Shown piece by piece: positions 17,132-26,151 of a DNA stretch of 64,000 nt. The stretch is from Ferruginibacter yonginensis. GTDB lineage: Bacteria; Bacteroidota; Bacteroidia; Chitinophagales; Chitinophagaceae. Within the stretch, counting starts at the first letter, position 1, and every line of letters starts with the position of its first letter. The translations under genes and the position numbers were made by a program. The notes under the pieces were generated by a model. That model ran no database searches. It saw only the letters and a list, made by a program, of their open reading frames with translations, and was not told the DNA's origin. The stretch spans positions 558,001-622,000 of the forward strand of contig NZ_JBHSCZ010000001.1 of NCBI RefSeq assembly GCF_042651465.1, read 5' to 3'.

Positions 17132-18460
17132 ATGAGTTCAACAACATTTACAGGAATTGATTTCAACCTTAAAAACAAGGTTGCTGATATGAGCCTAGCT
17201 GAATGGGGCCGTAAAGAAATTATGCTTGCAGAAGCTGAAATGCCAGGTTTAATGGCTTTAAGAGCAGAGTACGGCAATTCTAAACCGTTAGCTGGTGCAC
17301 GTGTGGCTGGTTGTTTACACATGACCATTCAAACAGCTGTTTTAATTGAAACTTTAACTGCTTTGGGTGCAGAAGTTAAATGGAGCTCTTGTAACATCTT
17401 CTCTACGCAAGACCAAGCCGCTGCTGCAATTGCTGCTGCAGGTGTAGGTGTATTTGCATGGAAAGGACAAACGCAAGAAGAAGCTGATTGGTGTATTGAA
17501 CAAACATTGTTTTTCGGTAGCGAAGATCGTCCGTTAAATATGATTTTAGATGATGGTGGCGATTTAACCAATATGGTTTTTGATAAATACCCTGAGTTAG
17601 TAAAAGGTATTAAAGGTTTAAGTGAAGAAACCACTACAGGTGTACACCGTTTATATGAGCGTATGGCTGCTGGTACTTTACCAATTCCTGCAATCAATGT
17701 AAACGACTCAGTAACCAAATCTAAATTCGATAATAAATATGGTTGCCAAGAATCATTGGTAGATGCTATTCGCAGGGCTACTGATGTAATGATGGCTGGT
17801 AAAGTTGCTGTTGTTGGTGGTTATGGTGATGTTGGTAAAGGAAGCGCATTAAGCTTACGTGGCGCTGGTGCAAGAGTAATTGTTACTGAAATTGATCCTA
17901 TTTGTGCTTTACAAGCTGCAATGGATGGTTTTGAAGTAAAGAAAATGATTGACGCAGTTAAAGAAGCTGATATTATCGTTACGGCATCTGGCTGTAGAGA
18001 TTTAATTACTGAAGCACATTTTAAAGTGATGAAAGACAAAGCAATTGTTTGTAACATCGGTCACTTTGATATTGAAATTGATATGGCTTGGTTAAACGCA
18101 AATTATGGCGATACCAAAAACACCATCAAACCACAAGTAGATTTATATACAATTGATGGTAAAGATATTATTGTTTTAGCTGAAGGTCGTTTGGTAAACT
18201 TAGGTTGTGCAACTGGTCACCCTAGCTTTGTAATGAGTAACTCATTTACCAACCAAACCCTTGCTCAAATTGAGTTGTGGACAAACAGTACTAATTACGA
18301 AAACAAAGTATACGTACTACCAAAGCATTTAGATGAAAAAGTAGCTCGTTTACACTTATCAAAAATTGGTGTAGTGTTAGATGAATTAACTGATACACAA
18401 GCAGCTTACTTAGGTATTTCAAAAGTAGGTCCGTTTAAATCAGATATGTACCGTTACTAA
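17132..18460 (+). CDS. ahcY: Adenosylhomocysteinase
   Basis: The 442-residue SAH hydrolase is NAD-dependent and cleaves S-adenosylhomocysteine to adenosine and homocysteine in the cytoplasm. Family blocks seen: GARVAGCLHMTIQTAVLIETL, SSCNIFSTQDQAAAA, DDGGDLTNM and EETTTGVHRLYE. The NAD loop is VGGYGDVGKGSA (GxGxxG at 230-235), and the C-terminal KVYVLPKHLDEKVA...PFKSDMYRY carries the Lys-Tyr that closes the NAD site of the neighbouring subunit. It is a single-gene unit with its own promoter and terminator. Confidence 0.98.
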   Translation: MSSTTFTGIDFNLKNKVADMSLAEWGRKEIMLAEAEMPGLMALRAEYGNSKPLAGARVAGCLHMTIQTAVLIETLTALGAEVKWSSCNIFSTQDQAAAAIAAAGVGVFAWKGQTQEEADWCIEQTLFFGSEDRPLNMILDDGGDLTNMVFDKYPELVKGIKGLSEETTTGVHRLYERMAAGTLPIPAINVNDSVTKSKFDNKYGCQESLVDAIRRATDVMMAGKVAVVGGYGDVGKGSALSLRGAGARVIVTEIDPICALQAAMDGFEVKKMIDAVKEADIIVTASGCRDLITEAHFKVMKDKAIVCNIGHFDIEIDMAWLNANYGDTKNTIKPQVDLYTIDGKDIIVLAEGRLVNLGCATGHPSFVMSNSFTNQTLAQIELWTNSTNYENKVYVLPKHLDEKVARLHLSKIGVVLDELTDTQAAYLGISKVGPFKSDMYRY

Positions 18461-18480
18461 TCAAGGAGTTTTCAATATAA

Positions 18481-18516
18481 AGCACCCATTCATGTATGTG
18501 AATGGGTGCTTTTTTA
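18481..18516 (+). terminator. Strong terminator after ahcY
   Basis: AGCACCCATTCA (18481-18492) pairs perfectly with TGAATGGGTGCT (18499-18510) around a six-base loop, followed by a T run. Confidence 0.93.
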
Positions 18517-18614
18517 TGAGTACCATTAAAGTTTCGCTAAAGCAATTTAATGCAAACCTACATTGAATTTTTTTTCAAATAATTACCTAAATTGTTAATG
18601 TAAAATCGGCATCA

Positions 18615-19114
18615 ATGAAAATTATCACCACTCTAACTACAATTTTTTGCTTTGCATTATTGTGACAACTACAGCAATAGCTCAAAATAAAACACCTTCT
18701 TTAGTATATGATAGTCCTTCAAAAAGTATGGATTATGAAAACATAAACAACGACATACAAGTTCATTTACCTGTAGTTAAAACCAATGCTTCATTTTGTG
18801 GAGGAAAAACAGCATGGCATCAATTTATAAGCAGCCAATTTAATAATAAAGTCATCGTTACAAATAAACTTCCATCTGGTAAATACGCTGTAATCATTTA
18901 TTTTGTAATTGATAGAAACGGCAACATTTCAGAAGTAAAAAGTGGTTTTAAACAAGGCCAAGGGCTTGGAGAAGAATTAGAACGATGTATTAAAAAAAGT
19001 CCGCAATGGCAGCCAGCCGAAACAGCCTCAGGTAAAAAAGTAGCACAATCTTATAATACGATGGTAACAGTTGTGGTTGATAATTATAATGTGCAGCTGG
19101 TATTTCCAAAGTAA
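18615..19114 (+). pseudogene. TonB-C-like secreted protein with an apparent frameshift in the signal peptide
   Basis: From the TTG at 18647 there is an open frame of 155 residues. Its C-terminal 90 residues resemble the TonB_C domain (AVIIYFVIDRNGNISEVKSGF, CIKKSPQWQPAETASGKKVAQSY). The natural start, ATG 18615, begins a signal peptide (MKIITTLTTIF) but stops at TGA 18663 in another frame. The two frames meet at a run of six T (18643-18648). One extra T would give a perfect signal peptide, MKIITTLTTIFLLCIIVTTT followed by AIAQ. So this is a recent one-base frameshift, a phase-variable tract or a sequencing error. If translated from TTG 18647, the signal peptide would lack its charged N-region. 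The function would be periplasmic; the gene is too short for a full TonB. Confidence 0.7.
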
Positions 19115-19189
19115 CAACTATTATATGGTGTATTGCGAACATAATTGTAAAACTTTAAATTGACACACATATAAGTGTGATAGTTGGTT

Positions 19190-19197
19190 TACTTTTG
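19190..19197 (+). promoter_or_regulatory. -7 box TACTTTTG of pdxJ, four bases before the ATG
   Basis: TACTTTTG ends at 19197 and the ATG is at 19202. A TTGACAC about 23 bases upstream (19160-19166) may serve as the -33. The transcript should be leaderless. An alternative upstream in-frame start (19184) would lie in the promoter. Confidence 0.6.
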
Positions 19198-19201
19198 CAG
19201 T

Positions 19202-19921
19202 ATGACGAATTTATCTGTTAACATAAATAAAATTGCTACGTTACGCAATGCAAGGGGTGGTAACAATCCTGATGTTATAAAAGCAGCATTGGATATTGAA
19301 CGCTTTGGTGCACATGGTATTACAGTACACCCAAGGCCAGATGAAAGACACATTACATATAAAGATGTTGTTGATTTAAAAAAAGTATTATCAACTGAAT
19401 TTAATATTGAAGGCAACCCTACTGAACAAAGTTTTGTGGATTTGGTATTACAAAACACACCAAAACAGGTTACTTTGGTGCCAGATGCAAGAGGGCAATT
19501 AACCAGCAACCATGGTTGGAACACCATTGAACATCAAACATATTTAAAGGATATTATTGCCGTTTTTAAAAGCAATGGTATTAGGGTTTCTATATTTGTA
19601 GACCCAATTATTGAAATGATTGAAGCTGCAAAAACTACCGGTACCGATCATATTGAGTTGTACACAGAAAGTTATGCCAAGCAATTTAGTGCATCACCCA
19701 ACGAAGCTATTGCACCATATATTAAAGCCGCAAACAAAGCCCATGAACTAGGTTTGGGTATTAATGCTGGGCATGATTTAGATTTGCAAAACCTACGTTT
19801 TTTTGCCCAACACATTCCTGTATTACATGAAGTGTCTATTGGCCATGCCCTTATTTGTGATGCTATTTATTTAGGTCTAGAAAATACCGTTCAGTTGTAT
19901 AAACGTCAACTATCATACTAA
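19202..19921 (+). CDS. pdxJ: Pyridoxine 5'-phosphate synthase
   Basis: The protein has 239 residues, the normal family length. PdxJ condenses 1-deoxyxylulose 5-phosphate with 3-amino-2-oxopropyl phosphate to make pyridoxine 5'-phosphate. Family blocks: SVNINKIATLRNARGG at the N-terminus, GITVHPRPDERHI, EFNIEGNPTEQ, QVTLVPD, VSIFVDP, HIELYTESYA, LGINAGHDLDLQNL and EVSIGHALICDAIYLGL. The start at 19202 gives the standard N-terminus. Together with PLP enzymes in the window this shows de novo B6 synthesis by the DXP-dependent route. Confidence 0.97.
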   Translation: MTNLSVNINKIATLRNARGGNNPDVIKAALDIERFGAHGITVHPRPDERHITYKDVVDLKKVLSTEFNIEGNPTEQSFVDLVLQNTPKQVTLVPDARGQLTSNHGWNTIEHQTYLKDIIAVFKSNGIRVSIFVDPIIEMIEAAKTTGTDHIELYTESYAKQFSASPNEAIAPYIKAANKAHELGLGINAGHDLDLQNLRFFAQHIPVLHEVSIGHALICDAIYLGLENTVQLYKRQLSY

Positions 19922-19944
19922 ATACAAACCATAGTATTTATAAA

Positions 19945-19974
19945 AAAAGCACCAATTTGTTTGGTGCGTTTTTG
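19945..19974. terminator. Hairpin between pdxJ and the convergent TlpA-like gene
   Basis: GCACCAA (19949-19955) pairs with TTGGTGC (19961-19967), flanked by an A run on one side and a T run on the other, so it can work in both directions. Confidence 0.8.
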
Positions 19975-21105
19975 TTATTGGCCAATTACCTTACTCAATC
20001 GATATTCTAAGGCAGCGCCTCTTAAATTTTTTCCTACCAAATTACCTTCTTTATCTAACAAAAAATTTTGTGGAATACTTTGGATGCCGAACTGTTGCGC
20101 CACTGCATTACCCCAATATTTTAAATCACTTACTTGTGTCCAAGTTAACTTATCGGTAGCAATGGCATTGATCCATGCTTGTTTATCTCTATCTAATGAA
20201 ACACCTAGTACTGTAAAATTTTTATCTTTAAATTTCTCAAAAGTGTTCACCACATTGGGATTTTCAGCCCTGCATGGTCCACACCAACTTGCCCAAAAGT
20301 CAACCAACACATATTTACCTTTGAACGAGGCTAAACTAATTTCTACACCACTTGTATCAGCCTGTGTAAAATTACCCAATGGTTTACCGTAAGGTATTTC
20401 TTTATTTTGTGCTACTTGCAAACCTAAATAATTCCCGATAGGTGTTGTTTGTAAGTTTAAAGGTAACCCGTTAAATAAGGCTTCTAATTTTACATAATCA
20501 CCTGTTATTTGGTAATGCCTATAAATGGCTAAAGGCAATATAGGTGAACCGGTATGCTTTTTTATAAATTGTTCAATGTCGTTTGCAGCACTATCCATAA
20601 AACCAACATTGAACCTGCCTTTTCCGTTAAATAAATCTTCATACTTTTTTGTTGCAACAACAAACCCCATAAAATCATTGTGCGATGCTGAACCTGTAAC
20701 TGTAGCGTTTTCAAGCGATAGAATACTTCCTTTTACTTGTACAGCACTGTTATCAATAAACAATGTGAGGTACGGAGGTTGTCCATTTACAGCAATGGCT
20801 TTAAAATCTGGTTGATTTACTTTTCCTTTAAAAGAAAAAGTACCATTTTTATAAATAGCTGTTTGTTCTTCTGCACCATTGTTACCATTAAGTAATTTTA
20901 TAGGTGTACCATCAGTTAAACCATCGATAGTACCGCTAATGCTGAAACCATCATCAACGGATCCCTTAATAGCTGTTTTAGTTTTATTAACTACTGTTCT
21001 TTTTGGATTTACAACATTATTTTTTGAAGAAGGTGAAGTTGTACGCTTCACTTGAGCGGTTGCCAATAGAGGTGATATAAAAACCAATAACAAAAACTGC
21101 TTCAT
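19975..21105 (-). CDS. TlpA/ResA-like thioredoxin with N-terminal DUF4369 domain
   Basis: The protein has 376 residues. A signal peptide (MKQFLLLVFISPLLATAQ) and a basic Ser/Thr-rich linker precede a DUF4369-like domain (about 54-150: FSISGTIDGLTDGTPIKLL, GTFSFKGKV). The C-terminal AhpC/TSA-thioredoxin domain (about 240-376) carries FWASWCGPCRAENP with C275 and C278. It probably acts as a periplasmic thiol-disulphide reductase. The cis-Pro loop is SIPQNFLLDKEG. Such proteins are numerous in Bacteroidota; partner unknown. No operon partner is visible. Confidence 0.9.
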   Translation of the reverse strand: MKQFLLLVFISPLLATAQVKRTTSPSSKNNVVNPKRTVVNKTKTAIKGSVDDGFSISGTIDGLTDGTPIKLLNGNNGAEEQTAIYKNGTFSFKGKVNQPDFKAIAVNGQPPYLTLFIDNSAVQVKGSILSLENATVTGSASHNDFMGFVVATKKYEDLFNGKGRFNVGFMDSAANDIEQFIKKHTGSPILPLAIYRHYQITGDYVKLEALFNGLPLNLQTTPIGNYLGLQVAQNKEIPYGKPLGNFTQADTSGVEISLASFKGKYVLVDFWASWCGPCRAENPNVVNTFEKFKDKNFTVLGVSLDRDKQAWINAIATDKLTWTQVSDLKYWGNAVAQQFGIQSIPQNFLLDKEGNLVGKNLRGAALEYRLSKVIGQ

Positions 21106-21172
21106 GCAATAGTATTTTAAGAATGTAATTTAATTTTAAAAACCCATTTGTAGTTAAGAATTACATCAATAA

Positions 21173-21943
21173 TTAACGAATGTTTTTTATAAATGTTTGT
21201 ACTGCTTTAGCAATATTGTTGCTTTTCCCTATTGCTTTTATAAAAGCACTACCAATAATGGCCCCTGCACCATAAGCAGCAGCATTATCAAAACTAGCTT
21301 TGTTATGTATGCCAAAACCTATCATAATTTTATTGTTGATTTTTAAAGATGCCAATCGTTTAAAATATGATAATTGTTGCGTACTATCAACTGCCGTACC
21401 TGTAGTGGCAGATGATGAAACGGCATAAATAAAACCGGTACTCAATGCATCCGCTTTTTTGATACGTTCATCTGAAGTTTGTGGTGTAATCAAGAACACA
21501 AAACTCAGATTGTTTTTTTCAAAATAAGTACGATACATGGTTTCATATTCGTGCATGGGTAAATCAGGTAAAATAATACCGGAAACACCGGCATCAGCAG
21601 CTGCTTTACAAAATTTTTCAATACCAAATTGCAACACAGGGTTGAGATAGCCCATTAAAATAATAGGAATATGTATCGCCTCTTTTATTTGCTGTAACTG
21701 TTCAAAAAGCACCTGAATCGTCATGCCATTTTCAATAGCTACCATGTTGCTTTCTTGAATTACAGGTCCATCTGCAATGGGGTCGCTATAAGGCATTCCC
21801 ACTTCAATCATATCTACACCTGCTTTTTGTAATGACAACATAACGGTTGCAGTACTATCAATAGTTGGGTAACCAGCTGTGCAATACACATTGAGTAGTT
21901 TATGCGCTGGTTGCTTAAAGAGTTGTGTGAGTTTGTTTTGCAT
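21173..21943 (-). CDS. trpA: Tryptophan synthase alpha subunit
   Basis: The 256-residue TIM barrel cleaves indole-3-glycerol phosphate to indole, which is channelled to TrpB. The catalytic Glu lies in DMIEVGMPYSDPIADGP. Also seen are GIILPDLPMHEYE (with the catalytic Asp), FVFLITPQTSDERI, GFIYAVSSSATTGT and the phosphate-binding GFGIHNKAS and GAIIGSAF. Its ATG directly abuts the trpB stop. It is the last gene of the trpEGDCFBA operon. Confidence 0.97.
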   Translation of the reverse strand: MQNKLTQLFKQPAHKLLNVYCTAGYPTIDSTATVMLSLQKAGVDMIEVGMPYSDPIADGPVIQESNMVAIENGMTIQVLFEQLQQIKEAIHIPIILMGYLNPVLQFGIEKFCKAAADAGVSGIILPDLPMHEYETMYRTYFEKNNLSFVFLITPQTSDERIKKADALSTGFIYAVSSSATTGTAVDSTQQLSYFKRLASLKINNKIMIGFGIHNKASFDNAAAYGAGAIIGSAFIKAIGKSNNIAKAVQTFIKNIR

Positions 21944-23119
21944 TTACAAAAATTTCATATACGTTTCTAAATCTTTATCGCCACGGCCGCTTAAATTAAT
22001 CACTACTACATCTTTCTTTTTAAACGGTATTTGATCTAACACAGCGAACGCATGGGCAGTTTCTAAAGCAGGTATAATGCCTTCCGTTTTTGATACATGA
22101 AAAGCAGCTTTCATTGCATCATCATCTGTAATACTAATAAATTGGGCTCTTTTAGTTGCATATAAGTTCGCATGCATAGGGCCTATACCAGGGTAATCTA
22201 ACCCAGCCGAAATACTGTGTGGCTCTACAACCTGACCATCTGTGGTTTGCATCACCAAACTTTTACTGCCATGTAAAATACCCTGTGTGCCTAATGCAGT
22301 GGTAGCGGCTGACATACCACTATTCACCCCACAGCCTGCAGCTTCTACAGCAATAAGTTTTACTTTTTTATCTTCTGTAAAATGATAAAAAGCACCAGCA
22401 GCGTTACTACCACCACCTACACAAGCAATTACATGCGTAGGTAATTCGTTACCCGTTTGCTTTAACAATTGTTGCTTAATTTCTTTACTAATAATACTTT
22501 GAAAAGTAGCAACCATATCAGGATAAGGGTGTGGCCCTACTACACTTCCAATAATATAATGGGTATCAATGGGGTTGTTGATCCAATCTCTAATAGCTTC
22601 ATTCGTAGCATCTTTCAGCGTTTTACTACCACTAGTTGCTGGTACAACTTTAGCGCCTAACATTCGCATACGAGCAACGTTAGGGGCTTGCCGTTGTATA
22701 TCTTTTTCACCCATATAAACAATACACTCCAACCCTTTCAACGCACATACAGTAGCGGTGGCAACACCATGCTGACCTGCACCGGTTTCGGCAATAATGC
22801 GTTTTTTACCTAATGCCAATGCAACCAATACTTGCCCAACAGTATTATTTACTTTATGAGCACCAGTATGGCATAAATCTTCTCTTTTGAGGTAGATGTT
22901 GGTTTTATATTGCTTACTTAAATTTTGGGCAAAATACAGCGGTGTAGGCCTACCAACAAAATCTTTCAGCAATGCATTAAACTCTTTTTTAAAAGCTGCT
23001 GTTGCTGCAATTTTTTTATAATTATTTAAAAGTTCATGAATGTTAGCTTGCAACATTTCAGGAATATAAGCACCGCCAAACTCCCCATAATAACCATGTG
23101 CATCAGGTTTCGAATACAT
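21944..23119 (-). CDS. trpB: Tryptophan synthase beta subunit
   Basis: The 391-residue PLP enzyme joins indole and serine to give tryptophan. It has the start block AHGYYGEFGGAYIPEML, the PLP lysine in KREDLCHTGAHKVNN, GAGQHGVATATVCA, the phosphate loop CVGGGSNAAGAF and the catalytic Glu in LIAVEAAGCG. A GTG at 23140 would add seven residues (MKSKSKV) and is the alternative start; I prefer the ATG at 23119 because it gives the family N-terminus. Its 3' end touches trpA. Confidence 0.96.
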   Translation of the reverse strand: MYSKPDAHGYYGEFGGAYIPEMLQANIHELLNNYKKIAATAAFKKEFNALLKDFVGRPTPLYFAQNLSKQYKTNIYLKREDLCHTGAHKVNNTVGQVLVALALGKKRIIAETGAGQHGVATATVCALKGLECIVYMGEKDIQRQAPNVARMRMLGAKVVPATSGSKTLKDATNEAIRDWINNPIDTHYIIGSVVGPHPYPDMVATFQSIISKEIKQQLLKQTGNELPTHVIACVGGGSNAAGAFYHFTEDKKVKLIAVEAAGCGVNSGMSAATTALGTQGILHGSKSLVMQTTDGQVVEPHSISAGLDYPGIGPMHANLYATKRAQFISITDDDAMKAAFHVSKTEGIIPALETAHAFAVLDQIPFKKKDVVVINLSGRGDKDLETYMKFL

Positions 23120-23145
23120 CACTTTGCTTTTACTTTTCACTATTG

Positions 23146-23772
23146 TTATTTTAAATCGTGTACAAATTTTAATACTGCTCCCATATCTTTTACACCAGGT
23201 TCTTTTTCAAATTGACTATTTACATCAATACCAAAAAAATCAGGATGTTTAAATTTCTTTAAAGCTGTTACATCATCTGGTCCAATACCACCACTTAAAA
23301 AAAATGGTTTTTCAATTTTACTATCAGTAATTTTTTTCCAATCAAACTTAGTACCAGTACCGCCTTTAGCTGTTTTACTAGCTGCATCAAACAAATAATA
23401 ATCACATACATTATCATATGGTGCAACTAATGTATCAATTGAAGTTGTTGTATCAGTTATACTAAATGCTTTAATTACTTCAACATCTTCAGACAATTCT
23501 TCACACAGCTCAGGCGATTCGTTACCATGTAACTGCACCATATCTAATTCATATTTTTCCACCATCTCCATAATATCTTCATATTCGGCATCAACAAATA
23601 CACCCACTTTCTTCACATCTAAATCCATTTCAGTTAAATCTTCATTGGCCAATTTTAAACCTGCATAACGAGGCGATTTTTCATAAAAAATAAAACCTGC
23701 ATACGCCACATTTAATCCATCTAACTGTTGTAATTGTTTCTTACTAGTAATACCACAAACTTTAATATTCAT
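23146..23772 (-). CDS. trpF: Phosphoribosylanthranilate isomerase
   Basis: The 208-residue TIM barrel performs the Amadori rearrangement of phosphoribosylanthranilate. The catalytic Cys lies in MNIKVCGITSKKQL. Other blocks are AGFIFYEKSPRYAG, VGVFVDAEYEDI, DMVQLHGNESPE, the catalytic Asp in YYLFDAASKTAKGGTGTKFDW, FFLSGGIGPDDV and FGIDVNSQFEKEPGVKD. A separate trpF rather than a trpC-trpF fusion is present, as is usual in Bacteroidota. Only 5-26 bases separate it from trpB. Confidence 0.95.
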   Translation of the reverse strand: MNIKVCGITSKKQLQQLDGLNVAYAGFIFYEKSPRYAGLKLANEDLTEMDLDVKKVGVFVDAEYEDIMEMVEKYELDMVQLHGNESPELCEELSEDVEVIKAFSITDTTTSIDTLVAPYDNVCDYYLFDAASKTAKGGTGTKFDWKKITDSKIEKPFFLSGGIGPDDVTALKKFKHPDFFGIDVNSQFEKEPGVKDMGAVLKFVHDLK

Positions 23773-23783
23773 TACGATTATGT

Positions 23784-24557
23784 TTAATTATTTATAAATG
23801 ATTGCAAAGCGGCGGCAGGGTCATTGGTTTTCATGAAATTTTCACCTATTAAAAAGCCTTTGTAACCAGCTGCTTTAAAGCGCTGCAAGGTAGCTTTTTC
23901 ACTGATACCACTTTCAGCAATTTTAATTTTATCAGCACCAATTAATTGGCTCATATTGATGGCGGCAGCAATATCTACTTCAAAAGTTTTTAAATTTCTG
24001 TTGTTAATACCCACTAAAACAGTGTCTTCACAAACATGTTGCAATTCTGTTTCATCATGTAATTCAAGTAATACTTCTAACCCTATTTGCTTTGCGTATT
24101 GTGCTAAATTTTTAACCTCAATAGGCGTTAAACATGCTGCAATTAACAAAATAACATCAGCACCCATGGCTTTGGCTTCTTCAATTTGATAAGCATCAAC
24201 AATAAAATCTTTTCGTAAAATGGGTATTTGATTTACCCTTGCTGCTAATAAATCTGCCGTGGTACCACCAAAAAATAATTCATCAGTTAAAACAGATAAT
24301 GCTGAAGCGCCAGCAGCTGCATAACCTGTAGTAACTGTTGCCGCATCTGCATTTTGATTGATGAAACCTTTTGAGGGCGACTTGCGTTTAAACTCAGCGA
24401 TAATGCCCGTTGCTTGCGGTTGTTGCAGTGCTTTTATTAATGATAAACGAGGTTGCTGGTATAACAAACTTTGTTGCAATTGCTCAATAGGCGTATGCAA
24501 TTTTCGTTTTGCAACTTCAATATATTTATGTTGAATGATGGTATCGAGTATCGTCAT
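23784..24557 (-). CDS. trpC: Indole-3-glycerol phosphate synthase
   Basis: The 257-residue TIM barrel makes indole-3-glycerol phosphate from the carboxyphenylamino-deoxyribulose phosphate. Blocks seen: IIAEFKRKSPSKG with the substrate-binding Lys, ALSVLTDELFFGGT, ILRKDFIVDAYQIEEA (catalytic Lys), LEVLLELHDETE, VGINNRNLKTFEVD, KIAESGISEK and GFLIGENFMK. Its ATG overlaps the trpD stop by one base (TAATG), implying translational coupling. Confidence 0.96.
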   Translation of the reverse strand: MTILDTIIQHKYIEVAKRKLHTPIEQLQQSLLYQQPRLSLIKALQQPQATGIIAEFKRKSPSKGFINQNADAATVTTGYAAAGASALSVLTDELFFGGTTADLLAARVNQIPILRKDFIVDAYQIEEAKAMGADVILLIAACLTPIEVKNLAQYAKQIGLEVLLELHDETELQHVCEDTVLVGINNRNLKTFEVDIAAAINMSQLIGADKIKIAESGISEKATLQRFKAAGYKGFLIGENFMKTNDPAAALQSFINN

Positions 24558-25540
24558 TATCTAATTAATTTTTTAAATGATTGTAAGGCTTTACCACTTT
24601 CTAAACTATCTACCGCTAGGGCATGACAAGCATCATAACTTTCAAATTTATCAGTACTATACAACGCCATAGCAGCATTGGCAAACACAACTGCATTTTG
24701 TGCCCAAGTACCCTCTCCTTTTAAAATTTGCAAAAATATTTTTGCTGCATCAGCAGGTGATTGTCCGCCTGTAATATCATCAGGCGCCACTGTACGTTTA
24801 CCCAACTCATATGCCGTATAAATTTTTTCACCATTGGGTGTAATCACTTTTGTATCAGTCGTTAAACTAATTTCATCATAACCATCTAAACTGTTTACAA
24901 TGGCAAAATGTTGTTGCGTTTGCTGCATTAAATAATTATATAAACGAGCTGTTTCGGCATTATACACTCCTAACAAACGATAAGTAGGTTTTGCCGGATT
25001 CACCAATGGCCCTAACATATTAAAAACAGTACGTACGCCCATTTGCTTACGAATATGACTCACCACTTTTAAAGCAGGATGAAAAACAGGAGCATGTAAA
25101 AAAGTGATATTAGCTGTGTCCAATTCTTTTTGCAAAACAGAAGTGTCGCTTTTAAATTGATACCCTAGTTGTTCCATAACATTTGATGAACCTGTAACAG
25201 AAGTAGACGCATAGTTACCATGCTTCGCTACTTTTACACCCGTACCAGCCACAACAAAACTACTGATGGTAGAAATGTTGAAAGTATTTTTTCCATCACC
25301 ACCAGTGCCAACTATATCGATAACAGCATCATTAAAGTAAACTGGCAGCGCCATCTCTAACAAGGCTTCTTTAAAGCCTATCAACTCTGCAATACTGATG
25401 GTTCGCATTAAATATACGGTAATGAATGATGCTATTTCTGCATCGGTATATACCCCTTTACCAATTTGTAACATCACTTCTTTTGCCTGTAAAATAGTGA
25501 GGGGCTGGTGTTCAAATAATTGTTGCAATATTTTTTTCAT
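24557..25540 (-). CDS. trpD: Anthranilate phosphoribosyltransferase
   Basis: The 327-residue enzyme transfers phosphoribose from PRPP to anthranilate. The PRPP loop is DIVGTGGDGKNTFNIST. Further blocks are KHGNYASTSVTGSSNVMEQLGY, FLHAPVFHPALKVVSHIRKQMGVRTVFNMLGPLVNP (in pieces: APVFHPALK, RTVFNMLGPLVNP) and DGYDEISLT. The domain is separate from TrpG rather than fused. It overlaps trpC by one base and starts 4 bases after trpG. Confidence 0.96.
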   Translation of the reverse strand: MKKILQQLFEHQPLTILQAKEVMLQIGKGVYTDAEIASFITVYLMRTISIAELIGFKEALLEMALPVYFNDAVIDIVGTGGDGKNTFNISTISSFVVAGTGVKVAKHGNYASTSVTGSSNVMEQLGYQFKSDTSVLQKELDTANITFLHAPVFHPALKVVSHIRKQMGVRTVFNMLGPLVNPAKPTYRLLGVYNAETARLYNYLMQQTQQHFAIVNSLDGYDEISLTTDTKVITPNGEKIYTAYELGKRTVAPDDITGGQSPADAAKIFLQILKGEGTWAQNAVVFANAAMALYSTDKFESYDACHALAVDSLESGKALQSFKKLIR

Positions 25541-25544
25541 GTAC

Positions 25545-26141
25545 TTACTTTAAACGAATGGTTGAGTGCTTTACCCAGTTGGTGAGCATTTGCATGCCTA
25601 ATGGGGTTAATATACTTTCAGGATGAAACTGCACCGATTGAACATCGTACACTTTATGTTGCATGGCCATGATGTAACCATTTTCATCAGTTGCAGTAAT
25701 ATCAAAATCGATCGGTAACGAGGCTCCATCAACAATCCAACTGTGGTAGCGACCAGCATCAAAAACAGGTGGTAATCCATCAAATAAATAAGAGGTATTT
25801 TTTGTTTGATGAATAGGCGTTGCAACACCATGAAAAACAGTATCTAAATTGATTAATGAACCTCCAAACGCTTCTGCAATGGCTTGGTGACCAAGGCATA
25901 CACCCAATATTTTTTTTGTTGCTGCATATTGCTTTATAACATCAATTAATATACCTGCTTCGGTTGGTACACCTGGCCCCGGTGATAAAATAATGTGTTG
26001 GTATGCATCAATTGCAGCTAAAGTAATGGCATCATTCCGATACACATCTGGTGTTATACCCGTAATTGCTTCAACAGCATGTACCAAATTATAGGTAAAA
26101 GAATCGTAGTTATCTAAAACCAATATTTTATGTTGTAACAT
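25545..26141 (-). CDS. trpG: Anthranilate synthase component II (glutamine amidotransferase)
   Basis: The 198-residue class I amidotransferase supplies ammonia to TrpE. Nucleophile C82 lies in GVCLGHQAIAEAFGG, the oxyanion strand is ILSPGPGVP and the His-Glu pair is in QFHPESILTP. The frame extends upstream to 26189, but the ATG at 26141 gives the family start (MLQHKILVLDNYDSFTYNLV) ten bases after the trpE stop. The same subunit may also serve aminodeoxychorismate synthase, as in other bacteria. Confidence 0.95.
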   Translation of the reverse strand: MLQHKILVLDNYDSFTYNLVHAVEAITGITPDVYRNDAITLAAIDAYQHIILSPGPGVPTEAGILIDVIKQYAATKKILGVCLGHQAIAEAFGGSLINLDTVFHGVATPIHQTKNTSYLFDGLPPVFDAGRYHSWIVDGASLPIDFDITATDENGYIMAMQHKVYDVQSVQFHPESILTPLGMQMLTNWVKHSTIRLK

Positions 26142-26151
26142 TATTTGTAAA

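Noticed and set aside
21125..21166. Weak inverted repeat (TGTAATT...AATTACA) after trpA
   Set aside because: AT-only arms with a long loop and no T tract; not a credible terminator for the trp operon.
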